Counted from the first letter of the stretch, positions 1-8,605 are shown. The stretch: 64,000 nucleotides of DNA from Sphingobacterium sp. HMA12 (GCF_002933815.1 NZ_BEYR01000008.1:62001-126000); one strand, 5' to 3'. Notes: generated by a model not told the origin, from the sequence alone. A program made the numbers and translations.

Positions 1-237
1 TTAGAAAAAACCGTCTGGAATATTTTTTACCTGCAACAGATTTATGGGAATGCCAATAAGCGCTATGCAACATCTCTTGGTGAATTGAGTAAATTATACC
101 CTGAAATTATTAATATTAGTAAGCATTATCAACTTGTCTTTTTCAATGCCAATAAGTTCTATCGCATTGAGATTAAGTCGAAATCGAAGCCCGATTTAAA
201 GGCCACAATCGATAATAAGGGCAACATCTATTTCTAA
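1..237 (+). CDS. C-terminal end of a probable CBM9-like protein (partial)
   Basis: The window opens inside a reading frame that runs from the first base to a TAA at 235-237, giving 78 C-terminal residues. It contains a stretch with a YLQQIYGNANKRYATSLGEL pattern, which resembles the C-terminal tail of Bacteroidota carbohydrate-binding family 9-like proteins (tyrosine-rich helix, then 'YA.SL.EL'). The start and the binding domain lie outside the window, so the family call is tentative. The next gene, pyrG, begins 124 bases downstream with its own promoter-like box, so the two are probably separate transcripts. Confidence 0.5.
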   Translation, partial: LEKTVWNIFYLQQIYGNANKRYATSLGELSKLYPEIINISKHYQLVFFNANKFYRIEIKSKSKPDLKATIDNKGNIYF

Positions 238-285
238 TTTATTTATTCAGTCGATCTTCAATTATAATATTGAATAAAAATTTGC

Positions 286-293
286 TATCTTTG
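286..293 (+). promoter_or_regulatory. Candidate pyrG promoter, -7 box TATCTTTG
   Basis: TATCTTTG matches the Bacteroidota -7 consensus TAnnTTTG and lies 68 bases before the pyrG start. No clear TTTG is seen at the expected -33 distance, so the call rests on the -7 box alone. Confidence 0.5.
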
Positions 294-361
294 TATCCCG
301 TACATAGAGCAACTATTATTGGTCGTTTTGACCACATAAAATTGAAAATCCTTTAATTGTT

Positions 362-1972
362 ATGACTAAATATATTTTTGTTACGGGCGGCGTTACTTCG
401 TCGTTAGGGAAAGGTATTATTGCAGCCTCCCTTGCTAAACTTCTCCAGGCACGTGGCTACAAAGTGACCATTCAAAAATTCGATCCTTACATTAACATTG
501 ACCCGGGAACATTGAATCCTTATGAGCATGGCGAATGTTATGTTACTGAAGATGGAGCCGAAACTGACCTTGACCTTGGCCACTATGAGCGTTTCTTAAA
601 CGTCCCTACCTCACAAGCGAATAATGTAACAACAGGTCGTATCTATCAACACGTCATCCAACAAGAGCGTGAAGGGGCATATTTAGGAAAAACCGTTCAA
701 GTCATCCCACATATCACTGATGAGATCAAACGCCGCATGCAGCTTTTGGGTGAATCCGGTGAGTATGATATCATTATTACTGAACTTGGTGGAACTGTAG
801 GCGATATAGAATCCCTTCCATTCGTTGAAGCTGTAAGACAGTTACGCTGGGAACTGGGGGCGAATAATTCTTTGGTTATTCACCTCACTTTGGTCCCTTA
901 TTTAGCTGCAGCCGGCGAACTTAAAACCAAGCCAACACAGCACTCGGTCAAAACATTATTGGAATATGGTGTACAACCAGATATCCTGGTATGCCGTACA
1001 GAGCATAAATTATCTCAAGAAATCCGCAAAAAATTAGCACAGTTCTGTAATGTTAACATTAATGCTGTCGTGGAATCTATCGATGCTTCGACCATCTATG
1101 ATGTTCCATTATTAATGTTAAAAGAAAACCTGGATAAAACAGCCCTAACAAAGCTAAAACTTTCCAATAAAAATGAACCGGATCTAGAAAATTGGAAAAA
1201 CTTCCTGGGTAAGCTCAAAAATCCAACAAGCGAGGTTTGCATTGCTCTAGTAGGAAAATATGTCGAACTTCCAGACGCTTATAAATCCATTACTGAAGGA
1301 TTTATCCATGCGGGTGCAACAAATGAATGCAAAGTAAAGGTGAGTTATATCGCTGCCGAAAGTGTTACAAAAGAAAACGTCGCCGAAAAGCTAAAAGGTA
1401 TGGACGGCGTATTGGTTGCCCCGGGTTTTGGTGAACGTGGTCTGGATGGTAAATTAAATGCGATCCAGTATGTACGTGAAAACAATATTCCATTCTTTGG
1501 TATTTGCCTGGGTATGCAATGCTCGGTCATTGAGTTTGGCAGAAATGTATTGGGATTAAAAGATGCCAATAGCTTTGAAATGGATGCGGACACCAGCAAT
1601 CCTGTCATCAACCTGATGGAAGAGCAAAAAAACATCACCAATATGGGTGGCACAATGCGTTTAGGCGCTTACGACTGCGAAATTAAAAAAGGAACCAAGG
1701 CCTTTGCCATTTATGGAAAAACAAAAATTTCCGAAAGACATCGTCACCGTTATGAATTTAACAATGACTATTTAAAACAATATGAAGCAGCAGGAATGAT
1801 CGCTTCGGGCTTCAATCCGGAGACTGGATTAGTTGAAATTGTCGAATTGAAAAACCATCCTTTTTTCGTTGCCGGACAATTTCATCCAGAATTAAAGTCA
1901 ACAGTTGCAAATCCTCACCCACTTTTTGTTAGCTTTGTAGCCGCTGCTTTGGCCAACAAGAAATCAAAGTAG
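362..1972 (+). CDS. pyrG: CTP synthase
   Basis: Makes CTP from UTP, ATP and glutamine, the last step of pyrimidine nucleotide synthesis, in the cytoplasm. The 536-residue protein has the usual family length. The N-terminal synthetase domain begins with the P-loop-like 'GGVTSSLGKG' (about residues 9-18) and carries the 'LDLGHYERF' motif. A class I glutamine amidotransferase domain follows from about residue 290. The nucleophile Cys382 sits in 'GICLGMQ', and the His/Glu pair is in 'QFHPEL' near the end. The ATG start directly precedes the conserved 'TKYIFVTGGV'. yidC follows after 39 bases without a terminator, so the two probably share a transcript. Confidence 0.97.
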   Translation: MTKYIFVTGGVTSSLGKGIIAASLAKLLQARGYKVTIQKFDPYINIDPGTLNPYEHGECYVTEDGAETDLDLGHYERFLNVPTSQANNVTTGRIYQHVIQQEREGAYLGKTVQVIPHITDEIKRRMQLLGESGEYDIIITELGGTVGDIESLPFVEAVRQLRWELGANNSLVIHLTLVPYLAAAGELKTKPTQHSVKTLLEYGVQPDILVCRTEHKLSQEIRKKLAQFCNVNINAVVESIDASTIYDVPLLMLKENLDKTALTKLKLSNKNEPDLENWKNFLGKLKNPTSEVCIALVGKYVELPDAYKSITEGFIHAGATNECKVKVSYIAAESVTKENVAEKLKGMDGVLVAPGFGERGLDGKLNAIQYVRENNIPFFGICLGMQCSVIEFGRNVLGLKDANSFEMDADTSNPVINLMEEQKNITNMGGTMRLGAYDCEIKKGTKAFAIYGKTKISERHRHRYEFNNDYLKQYEAAGMIASGFNPETGLVEIVELKNHPFFVAGQFHPELKSTVANPHPLFVSFVAAALANKKSK

Positions 1973-2011
1973 TATTAGAAGGATAAAATTAATTAAGTTT
2001 AATAATTAAAG

Positions 2012-3835
2012 ATGGATAGAAATACCCTAATTGGTTTGGTCCTGATGTTTGCCATCATCACTGGTTCATTTTACCTGATGAAGCCTTCAGAATCAGAAAT
2101 CAAACAAGAACAAGCGCGACAAGAGGCTAAAGCTCAGGCTGCAAAAGGACAACCTGCAACAAGTGACTCTACCGCAAAAGCTAAAACAGCGCAAACAGCA
2201 GTGATTGCAGATTCAGCTGAACTGAAAAAACCTTTTGGCGCATCAAAATTTGGAACTGAAAAAATCATTACACTTGAAAATGATGCCATCATTGCCAAAA
2301 TCAGCACAAAAGGTGGTAAAGTGAAGTCAGTCGAACTCAAAGGTGAAAAGAATTTCAACGGAAAACCTTTGATACTATTTGAGGGTGAAGATAATAAGTT
2401 TGGTTTCCTCTTCAATGCAGCAGGGCAGAACGTCTCAACAAACGATTTATTCTTTAATACCGAATCTTCGGATATTCAGGTTTCCGGCCAAGGAAAACAA
2501 TCAGTAAAATTCAAACTGAATTACAGTGCCGATCAATATATTGAATATGTATATTCTATTGCCGGAAAAGGTTACAATGTAGCCCTTGATGTCAATACAA
2601 AAGGTATTCAAAACCTGATCCCACAGAGTCAAAAAACATTGACATTGAACTGGAGTACAGTTCTAAGACAAAAAGAACAGAATATTGAATCTGAAAGACA
2701 AAAATCCACCCTTTATTACCAAGAAGACAGTAAAGTAGACCATTTATCAGAATCGAAAGATGATGATGAAGCACTGGAAAAGAAAGTACAATGGATTGCT
2801 TTTAAGCAACATTATTTCTCCAATATCCTAAATGCCAAAGATGGATTTGTTAACGCGAAAGTTGATGTAAAACATGCTACGGAAAGTGATGTCGTAAAAT
2901 TTTACAACACCAATGCTGAGCTGGCTTTTGACAACCATAAAGACAACAATTATTCATTGAATTTCTTTTTTGGACCAAACCAATACAATGTATTGAAAGC
3001 AGAAGGCAACGATTATCAATCCATCATCAATATGGGTTGGGGACCTATGCGCTGGATCAATCAATGGATTACAGTACCGGTATTCAATTTCTTGGATGGC
3101 TTCCACATGAGCTATGGTATCGTGATTCTATTGTTGACCCTGATGTTGAAACTGATCCTTTCTCCGATGACCTACAAGTCATATGTCTCTATGGCAAAAA
3201 TGCGGGTGTTAAAGCCGCAGCTGGATGAGATCAAAGCCAAAGTCGGTGAAGACAATCAGATGTTGATGCAACAGGAGCAAATGAAATTGTATAAACAGGT
3301 TGGTGTGAATCCACTCGGAGGCTGCCTACCTCTTGTGCTACAAATGCCATTTACAATTGCTTTCTTCTATTTCTTTCCAAATTTATTTGAACTGAGAGGA
3401 CAGAGCTTCCTGTTTATGAAGGATATGTCAACCTATGATACCTTGTTTACATTTGCACCTATTTTTGGATCATTCAACCACATCTCTTTGATGTGTATCT
3501 TGATGACCTTAACAACACTATTGACCACTTGGTATAATAATGCGACTTCGGGCGCAACTGGTCAAATGAAATACATGGGTTATATCATGCCTTTGATTTT
3601 CTTCTTTGTCCTAAACAGCTTCCCTGCTGGTTTGAACTATTACTATTTCTTAAGTGCGTTATTTACGTTCTTAACACAGTTGGTAATCCGTTCGATGGTA
3701 AATGATGATAAAATCTTAGCCAAACTGGAGGAAAATAAAAAGAATCCAAAAGCTGAAAAAAAATCTAGTTTCCAAGCTAAAATGGAAGAGATGATGCGTG
3801 CGCAGCAACAAGCTCAACAAAACAAAAATAAATAA
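2012..3835 (+). CDS. yidC: Membrane protein insertase YidC
   Basis: Inserts and folds proteins in the inner membrane, alone or with SecYEG. At 607 residues it has the gram-negative layout. There is an N-terminal membrane anchor (about 4-22), a linker, a large periplasmic beta domain (about 70-335), and a C-terminal five-helix core starting near 'GIVILLLTLMLKLILSPMT'. The core has a conserved Arg in the 'KMRVLKPQ' loop and ends in a lysine-rich cytoplasmic tail typical of the family. It lies 39 bases after pyrG and is followed directly by a strong terminator, so it is the last gene of this unit. The pairing with pyrG is physical; no functional link is implied. Confidence 0.96.
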   Translation: MDRNTLIGLVLMFAIITGSFYLMKPSESEIKQEQARQEAKAQAAKGQPATSDSTAKAKTAQTAVIADSAELKKPFGASKFGTEKIITLENDAIIAKISTKGGKVKSVELKGEKNFNGKPLILFEGEDNKFGFLFNAAGQNVSTNDLFFNTESSDIQVSGQGKQSVKFKLNYSADQYIEYVYSIAGKGYNVALDVNTKGIQNLIPQSQKTLTLNWSTVLRQKEQNIESERQKSTLYYQEDSKVDHLSESKDDDEALEKKVQWIAFKQHYFSNILNAKDGFVNAKVDVKHATESDVVKFYNTNAELAFDNHKDNNYSLNFFFGPNQYNVLKAEGNDYQSIINMGWGPMRWINQWITVPVFNFLDGFHMSYGIVILLLTLMLKLILSPMTYKSYVSMAKMRVLKPQLDEIKAKVGEDNQMLMQQEQMKLYKQVGVNPLGGCLPLVLQMPFTIAFFYFFPNLFELRGQSFLFMKDMSTYDTLFTFAPIFGSFNHISLMCILMTLTTLLTTWYNNATSGATGQMKYMGYIMPLIFFFVLNSFPAGLNYYYFLSALFTFLTQLVIRSMVNDDKILAKLEENKKNPKAEKKSSFQAKMEEMMRAQQQAQQNKNK

Positions 3836-3858
3836 TACAGTTTATATAGCTGATAAAT

Positions 3859-3886
3859 AAGGCTTCCCAATGGGAAGCCTTATTTT
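3859..3886 (+). terminator. Intrinsic terminator after yidC
   Basis: Perfect hairpin AAGGCTTCCC-AAT-GGGAAGCCTT followed by ATTTTG, 24 bases after the yidC stop. Confidence 0.85.
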
Positions 3887-3956
3887 GTTAATAGGCTTTT
3901 GTAGCGCTTTGCCAAACCAAACGTTAGAAATAATGTTTTATATAAAAATTTAAAAG

Positions 3957-4739
3957 ATGAGATTTAGAAACGTTGTGGTATTGATGATGGCTGTTCTTGC
4001 GCTGACAGGTTGTGCAGTATTGAAAAAGAATTCAGACAAACAGGACACAGACAATACATCTGCCGCCCTTATTGGAAAAAAATGGCAATTAATAGAAATC
4101 GGAGGAAAAGCCGTTGCTGAACAGGTCAATGGCAAAGTTCCTTTTCTCAAACTGGAAGAAAAAAATTACAGTGGCAATGGTGGTTGTAACGGCATCGGAG
4201 GTGAACTTACTTTTTCTGCCAATGGAAAAATTAAGTTTGCACAGGGGATGTCGACTATGATGGCTTGCCCGGACATGTCCATTGAACAAGCGTTGTCTAA
4301 GGCATTGATCACGGCAGATAACTATACGCTTAGCAATGGTATCCTAAGTTTAAACAAAGCAAAGATGGCTCCTTTGGCAAAATTCAAACTACTTGAGGAA
4401 AAGCAAAATTTAAGCGGAACCTGGGAACTTGATTTCATCTCCGGTCCACGTATCGCTTTTGAGGGATTATATCCAAATCGTAAACCAACAATGACATTCA
4501 ACAGTGTAGATGGAAAGATAAATGGAAATAGCAGTTGCAACAATTACAATGCGACATTTAAGACAGAAGGTAATCATATCAGCTTTGGGCCTATCATGTC
4601 TACGAAAATGGCTTGTGAAGGCAATGGTGAAGCGACTTTCTTTTCCACATTGGAAAAAGTAAACAGCTATGATATCAATGAAAATACACTGACTTTCATC
4701 ATGGGTGATATTGCCATCATGAGGTTTCAGCGCAAATAA
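3957..4739 (+). CDS. Lipoprotein with two META domains (HslJ-like)
   Basis: Predicted lipoprotein of 260 residues. A type II signal peptide is visible, with cleavage before the Cys of 'LALTGC' (about residue 19). Two copies of the META fold follow (about 40-130 and 150-257). Each has the family pattern of 'W.L..I.G', 'GNGGCN' or 'GNSSCNNYN', and a 'STMMACPDMSIEQAL' or 'STKMACEGNGEATFF' segment. HslJ-type META proteins are linked to stress or drug tolerance in enterobacteria, but their biochemical role is not settled, so no activity is claimed. It is monocistronic between a terminator upstream and a convergent terminator downstream. Confidence 0.85.
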   Translation: MRFRNVVVLMMAVLALTGCAVLKKNSDKQDTDNTSAALIGKKWQLIEIGGKAVAEQVNGKVPFLKLEEKNYSGNGGCNGIGGELTFSANGKIKFAQGMSTMMACPDMSIEQALSKALITADNYTLSNGILSLNKAKMAPLAKFKLLEEKQNLSGTWELDFISGPRIAFEGLYPNRKPTMTFNSVDGKINGNSSCNNYNATFKTEGNHISFGPIMSTKMACEGNGEATFFSTLEKVNSYDINENTLTFIMGDIAIMRFQRK

Positions 4740-4753
4740 AAATAATTAAAAAA

Positions 4754-4789
4754 GATAAGGCTCTAATCATTCTGGAGCCTTATCTTTTT
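4754..4789. terminator. Bidirectional terminator between convergent genes
   Basis: Stem GATAAGGCTC (4754-4763) with GAGCCTTATC (4775-4784), T-rich on the plus side and A-rich before the stem. It can stop the META gene on plus and the acyl-CoA dehydrogenase gene on minus. Confidence 0.85.
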
Positions 4790-4834
4790 ATTATTCGTTA
4801 TACTGTTCCCTTCTCTCAAGATTGTGCAAATGCT

Positions 4835-6184
4835 TTAGACAAAGGCACTAAATCCCGTAATACTTCTTCCGACAATCAATGAATTGATCTCCTTAGTGCC
4901 TTCATAAGAATAAATGGCCTCTGCATCGGCAAGGAATCTAGCGACATTATATTCCAATAGGATACCATTTCCACCCATAACTTCCCGCGCTTTAGATACG
5001 ATATCCCTTGTACGCAATGAACAGAAGACTTTTGCCAGTGAAGCATGTTCATCCCGTAACTGTCCCCTATCCTGAAGTTCAGACAGCCGAAAGACCAAAG
5101 TCTGCATCGCAGTTAGATTGGACAACATTTCGACCAAATGATTTTGGATCAGCTGGAAAGAAGCAATAGGTTTACCAAACTGTTTTCGTTTGCGCGTATA
5201 ATCCAGTGCATTTTCATAGGCACCCCGCGCACAGCCTACAGCCATCCACGCCACTCCGGCCCGCGTCATCTGAAGGACTTTACCTGTATCTTTAAAAGAA
5301 TTGGCATTTTGCAAACGATCATCTTCAGGAACAATGCAATTGTCGAGCGTAATCAGTCCGTTTTGAACGATCCGCAAGGCCATCTTATCCTTGATTTTTT
5401 CGACCGAGAACCCGGGATTATCTTTGCGGACAATGAAGCCTTTTACTTCACCATCATCCAGATCTCTAGCCCAGACAATTGTAATATCCGAAAAAGTCGA
5501 ATTGCCAATCCATTTTTTCTGACCATTTAAAACCCAGCCCCCATCAGTTTTCTTACAGGTCGTTGTCAATCCACCTGCTACTCCCGACCCCACTTCGGGC
5601 TCGGTCAGGCCAAAAGCGCCGATTACTTCCATCTTTTGCATTCTCGGCAACCATTCCTGTTTTTGCGCTTCCGAACCACAGATATAGATCGATCCCATGG
5701 CCAAGCCGCTCTGTACACCAAAAAAAGTAGCAACAGAAGCATCTACACGGGCTATCTCCGCCGCTATGATACCTTCCATCAATGAACTACCGCCCATGCA
5801 GCCATACCCTTCATAGGTATATCCACAAATATTTAAAGCGGCCAGCTTTGGTACTATTTCGAAAGGGAATTCGTCTCTTAACCAATACTTATTGACAATT
5901 GGTTTTACCTCAGCTTCCATAAAATCACGCACTTTCAATTGAAGTTCACGGTCTGCCCCATTTAGCTTGCTGTCCATATCGTAGAAATCGCCATTTATAG
6001 GCGGCAATTCCTTTTTCTGCTTTCCGGCACTCAGCATTTTCATTAAACCATGAAGCTGTTTATCGTCCATTTTGGAAACCGCATCCATGACAGCGCCCAG
6101 ATCTACCTTTTTCGAGATTTCCTCCAATTTGCCAAAGTCAATTGATTTTGCCAAATCCATTATATTCTTAACTTTATCAAACAT
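4835..6184 (-). CDS. Acyl-CoA dehydrogenase family protein, glutaryl-CoA dehydrogenase-like
   Basis: FAD-dependent alpha,beta-dehydrogenase of acyl-CoA thioesters. The core from about residue 75 carries family motifs: 'FGLTEPEVGS' and 'KKWIGN' in the FAD/substrate region, 'RKQFGKPIASFQ', and the C-terminal 'YSYEGTKEINSLIVGR'. The Glu in that last motif matches the catalytic base of glutaryl-CoA dehydrogenase. Length is 449 residues against about 390-400 for typical members. The excess is an N-terminal region of about 60 residues with repeated 'VDLGAVMD'/'IDFGKLEE' helices, not part of the catalytic fold. The physiological substrate cannot be read from the sequence. The gene stands alone, convergent with the META gene. 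Confidence 0.88.
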   Translation of the reverse strand: MFDKVKNIMDLAKSIDFGKLEEISKKVDLGAVMDAVSKMDDKQLHGLMKMLSAGKQKKELPPINGDFYDMDSKLNGADRELQLKVRDFMEAEVKPIVNKYWLRDEFPFEIVPKLAALNICGYTYEGYGCMGGSSLMEGIIAAEIARVDASVATFFGVQSGLAMGSIYICGSEAQKQEWLPRMQKMEVIGAFGLTEPEVGSGVAGGLTTTCKKTDGGWVLNGQKKWIGNSTFSDITIVWARDLDDGEVKGFIVRKDNPGFSVEKIKDKMALRIVQNGLITLDNCIVPEDDRLQNANSFKDTGKVLQMTRAGVAWMAVGCARGAYENALDYTRKRKQFGKPIASFQLIQNHLVEMLSNLTAMQTLVFRLSELQDRGQLRDEHASLAKVFCSLRTRDIVSKAREVMGGNGILLEYNVARFLADAEAIYSYEGTKEINSLIVGRSITGFSAFV

Positions 6185-6527
6185 AATCGCAATTTCTTTT
6201 TTAATGGTTTCCCCTTAAAATAATAAAAATAATTGAAAATTGTTTGAACCAGCAGCTAGCACAGTATGCCTTCTCCCCGTTCTTACATTATCCTATAGCC
6301 GTCCAAACAATTTCGCTGATTAAATCGTTTGCACTTATTTTCTAAGTCCCTCTTTTCAAAGTTGCAAATCATCTGTATCAAAAAGCGATAACATAATTTA
6401 AAACAGCTGACTACAAGCGTTTTAAATATTTTTAAAAAAAAGATATTTTTTTTGGGTTACCTTTTTGGGTTCCGTGTATTAAGAGATGAAAAAGAAAATA
6501 TTTCAATTTAAATTAGAAAATTAGAAA
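6185..6527. other. Intergenic region between divergent genes
   Basis: 343 bases with no convincing ORF. It holds the upstream regions of the minus-strand acyl-CoA dehydrogenase and the plus-strand repeat lipoprotein. Visible elements are an imperfect inverted repeat CAAACAATTT-N8-AAATCGTTTG at 6304-6331 and the GGGTTACC...CGTGTATTAAG element at 6454-6483 (listed separately). The rest is AT-rich. Confidence 0.5.
6454..6483 (+). promoter_or_regulatory. Upstream element shared with the paralogue, copy 1
   Basis: GGGTTACCTTTTT-N6-CGTGTATTAAG. The same two blocks with the same 6-base spacer occur at 6830-6859 before the paralogous gene. The spacing suits a two-part promoter, and the CGT-containing downstream block is reminiscent of ECF-sigma -10 elements. 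This is inference; no typical TAnnTTTG box is present. Confidence 0.5.
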
Positions 6528-6752
6528 ATGAAAAACGCATTCAAATTAGGTTTCTTAGGTTTAGCTTTAACTGTAGCTTTCGCATCTTGTAACAACACTG
6601 AGAAAAAAGCTGAAGGTGCTGCTGATTCAGCATCTGCTTTAGTTGATTCTGCTGCTAACACTTTGGATTCAGCTGCTAATAAAGTTGACTCAGCTGCTCA
6701 AAAAGTTGATTCTGCTGCTGCTAAAGTTGATTCAGCTGCTGCTAAAAAATAA
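6528..6752 (+). CDS. Small alanine-rich heptad-repeat lipoprotein, copy 1
   Basis: 74-residue predicted lipoprotein of unknown function. A type II signal peptide, MKNAFKLGFLGLALTVAFASC, ends at a lipobox Cys at residue 21. After a short polar linker come heptads of the form DSAAxKV or DSAxxxL: 'DSASALV', 'DSAANTL', 'DSAANKV', 'DSAAQKV', 'DSAAAKV', 'DSAAAKK'. Such Ala/Ser/Asp/Lys heptads predict a long amphipathic helix, in outline like the alanine-rich helix of enterobacterial Lpp, but without homology that I can see. A paralogue with the same signal peptide follows at 6903, and both have the same upstream element. Confidence 0.85.
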   Translation: MKNAFKLGFLGLALTVAFASCNNTEKKAEGAADSASALVDSAANTLDSAANKVDSAAQKVDSAAAKVDSAAAKK

Positions 6753-6777
6753 TTTTAGAAACTGAATAACGTATTTG

Positions 6778-6813
6778 GAGAGGCTTTTCTTGCGAAAAGC
6801 CTCTCTTTTTTTT
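6778..6813 (+). terminator. Intrinsic terminator after repeat lipoprotein 1
   Basis: Perfect 12-bp stem GAGAGGCTTTTC-TTGC-GAAAAGCCTCTC followed by eight T. It separates the two paralogues into two transcripts. Confidence 0.95.
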
Positions 6814-6829
6814 AAAATATTTAGAAACA

Positions 6830-6859
6830 GGGTTACCTTTTTCATTTACGTGTATTAAG
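6830..6859 (+). promoter_or_regulatory. Upstream element shared with the paralogue, copy 2
   Basis: GGGTTACCTTTTT-N6-CGTGTATTAAG, matching 6454-6483 in both blocks and spacing while the six spacer bases differ. It ends 43 bases before the start of the second repeat lipoprotein. Confidence 0.5.
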
Positions 6860-6902
6860 TCTTAAATAACAAGATTTAGAAATTACTTTTAATTTTAATA
6901 AA

Positions 6903-7127
6903 ATGAAAAACGCATTCAAATTAGGTTTCTTAGGATTGGCTTTAACTGTAGCCTTCGCTTCATGTGGTGAAACTGGTAAAAAATCTGACGCTGCTACTGA
7001 TTCAGCTAACACTGCTTTAGATTCAGCTAATACTGCTTTAGACTCAGCTAACACTAAACTTGATTCAGCAAAAACTGCTGTTGACTCAGCTAAAACTGCT
7101 GTAGACTCAACTAAAGCTGCTCACTAA
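6903..7127 (+). CDS. Small alanine-rich heptad-repeat lipoprotein, copy 2
   Basis: 74 residues, the same length as its upstream neighbour. The first 21 residues (signal peptide and lipobox Cys) are identical to copy 1, while the rest has diverged. The mature part has heptads DSANTAL, DSANTAL, DSANTKL, DSAKTAV, DSAKTAV and DSTKAAH, so the Asp-Ser spacing is kept but the other positions changed. Function is unknown. An outer-membrane lipoprotein with a helical spacer or envelope-stress role is a guess from composition. The gene has its own upstream element and its own terminator. Confidence 0.85.
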   Translation: MKNAFKLGFLGLALTVAFASCGETGKKSDAATDSANTALDSANTALDSANTKLDSAKTAVDSAKTAVDSTKAAH

Positions 7128-7156
7128 TTCTCTGAAACAGAATTTCAAACAGTATA

Positions 7157-7190
7157 AAAAGCCTCCCGTTAACGGAGGCTTTTATTTTTA
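7157..7190 (+). terminator. Intrinsic terminator after repeat lipoprotein 2
   Basis: Stem AAAAGCCTCC (7157-7166) with GGAGGCTTTT (7174-7183), then a T-rich tract. Confidence 0.9.
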
Positions 7191-7228
7191 TCTACCCCAA
7201 TTAAATTGCTAAGCTCCAAGCATTTTTT

Positions 7229-7236
7229 TACCTTTG
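7229..7236 (+). promoter_or_regulatory. Candidate purB promoter, -7 box TACCTTTG
   Basis: TACCTTTG matches TAnnTTTG, with a TTG at 7206-7208 (20-base spacer). It lies 19 bases before the purB ATG, implying a very short 5' leader. Confidence 0.6.
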
Positions 7237-7255
7237 CCAAAAAATCATTCAATCT

Positions 7256-8605
7256 ATGGCTTTATCATCCTTAACAGCAGTTACGCCTATTGACGGACGC
7301 TATTACAATAACACCAATGAACTTTCGGCTTTTTTTTCTGAATTTGCCTTAATAAAATATCGGGTACGTGTCGAAGTCGAATATTTTATTGCATTAAGTG
7401 AATCAGGAATCGCTCAACTGCAACATTTTGACAGTACACTGAACGAAAAATTAAGAGATATCTATCGCAATTTTTCGGAAGAAGATGCGATCTGGATCAA
7501 AGACACGGAAAAAGTGACCAATCATGATGTTAAAGCCGTTGAATACTTTTTAAAAGATCAATTTGAAAAATTAGGGCTACAGGATCATCTTGAATTTATT
7601 CATTTTGGTTTAACGTCTCAAGATATCAACAACACAGCCATTCCGCTTTCCTGGAAAGAGGCAATCAAAGAAAGTTATACGCCGGTCATTGATGAATTGC
7701 TCCATGAATTAAGGTCGTTGGCAACCTCGTGGTCTGACATTCCCATGCTCGCCCGCACCCACGGACAGCCTGCATCTCCGACTCGCTTAGGTAAAGAACT
7801 TTATGTTTTTATCGAACGTATTGAGCGTCAGCTCCAACTTTTACATACAGTACCTTACTCAGCAAAGTTTGGCGGGGCGACGGGTAATTTCAATGCCCAC
7901 CATGTGGCCTATCCAGACACCAACTGGATTGCTTTTGGTAATAACTTTGTCAACAATATCTTAGGATTGGATCGCTCACAAACGACGACCCAAATTGAAC
8001 ACTATGACAACTTTGCCGCAAGCTGTGACGCCTTAAAACGAATCAATAATATTATCATTGACCTATGCCGTGATATATGGACCTATATCTCCATGGAATA
8101 CTTTAAGCAAAAAATCACAGCAGGTCAGATCGGATCATCTGCAATGCCACACAAAGTCAATCCTATTGATTTTGAAAACGCAGAGGGAAATTTAGGAATT
8201 GCCAATGCAATATTGGAGCATTTGGCGGCTAAATTACCTATTTCACGTCTTCAAAGGGATCTAACGGATTCAACAGTACTACGTAATATCGGAGTTCCAT
8301 TTGCACATACTTTAATTGCGGTAAAATCAACACTGAGAGGTTTGCGTAAATTGATCTTAAATGAACAAGCGCTTGCCAATGATCTTGAAAATAATTGGGC
8401 CGTTGTTGCTGAAGCGTTACAAACGATCTTGCGCAGAGAAGGCTATCCAAAACCTTACGAAGCACTGAAAGATCTAACACGTACCAATACACAGGTAACC
8501 AAAGAGACCATTGCAACGTTTGTGGACAATCTTAATGTATCTGAAGAGGTAAAAGCGGAATTAAAAGCAATCAGCCCTTCTAATTACACTGGTGTCACGT
8601 TATAA
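7256..8605 (+). CDS. purB: Adenylosuccinate lyase
   Basis: Cleaves SAICAR to AICAR and adenylosuccinate to AMP, each with release of fumarate, in purine synthesis. The 449 residues fit the longer (E. coli-like) branch, beginning 'LSSLTAVTPIDGRY'. Recognisable segments are 'LTSQDINNTA', 'ARTHGQPASPTRLGKEL' with the conserved His, and the fumarase-superfamily signature 'GSSAMPHKVNPIDFENAEG' with the catalytic Ser in the flexible loop. The start follows a TACCTTTG box after 19 bases. It is probably monocistronic, with a separate promoter-like box before the next gene. Confidence 0.97.
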   Translation: MALSSLTAVTPIDGRYYNNTNELSAFFSEFALIKYRVRVEVEYFIALSESGIAQLQHFDSTLNEKLRDIYRNFSEEDAIWIKDTEKVTNHDVKAVEYFLKDQFEKLGLQDHLEFIHFGLTSQDINNTAIPLSWKEAIKESYTPVIDELLHELRSLATSWSDIPMLARTHGQPASPTRLGKELYVFIERIERQLQLLHTVPYSAKFGGATGNFNAHHVAYPDTNWIAFGNNFVNNILGLDRSQTTTQIEHYDNFAASCDALKRINNIIIDLCRDIWTYISMEYFKQKITAGQIGSSAMPHKVNPIDFENAEGNLGIANAILEHLAAKLPISRLQRDLTDSTVLRNIGVPFAHTLIAVKSTLRGLRKLILNEQALANDLENNWAVVAEALQTILRREGYPKPYEALKDLTRTNTQVTKETIATFVDNLNVSEEVKAELKAISPSNYTGVTL

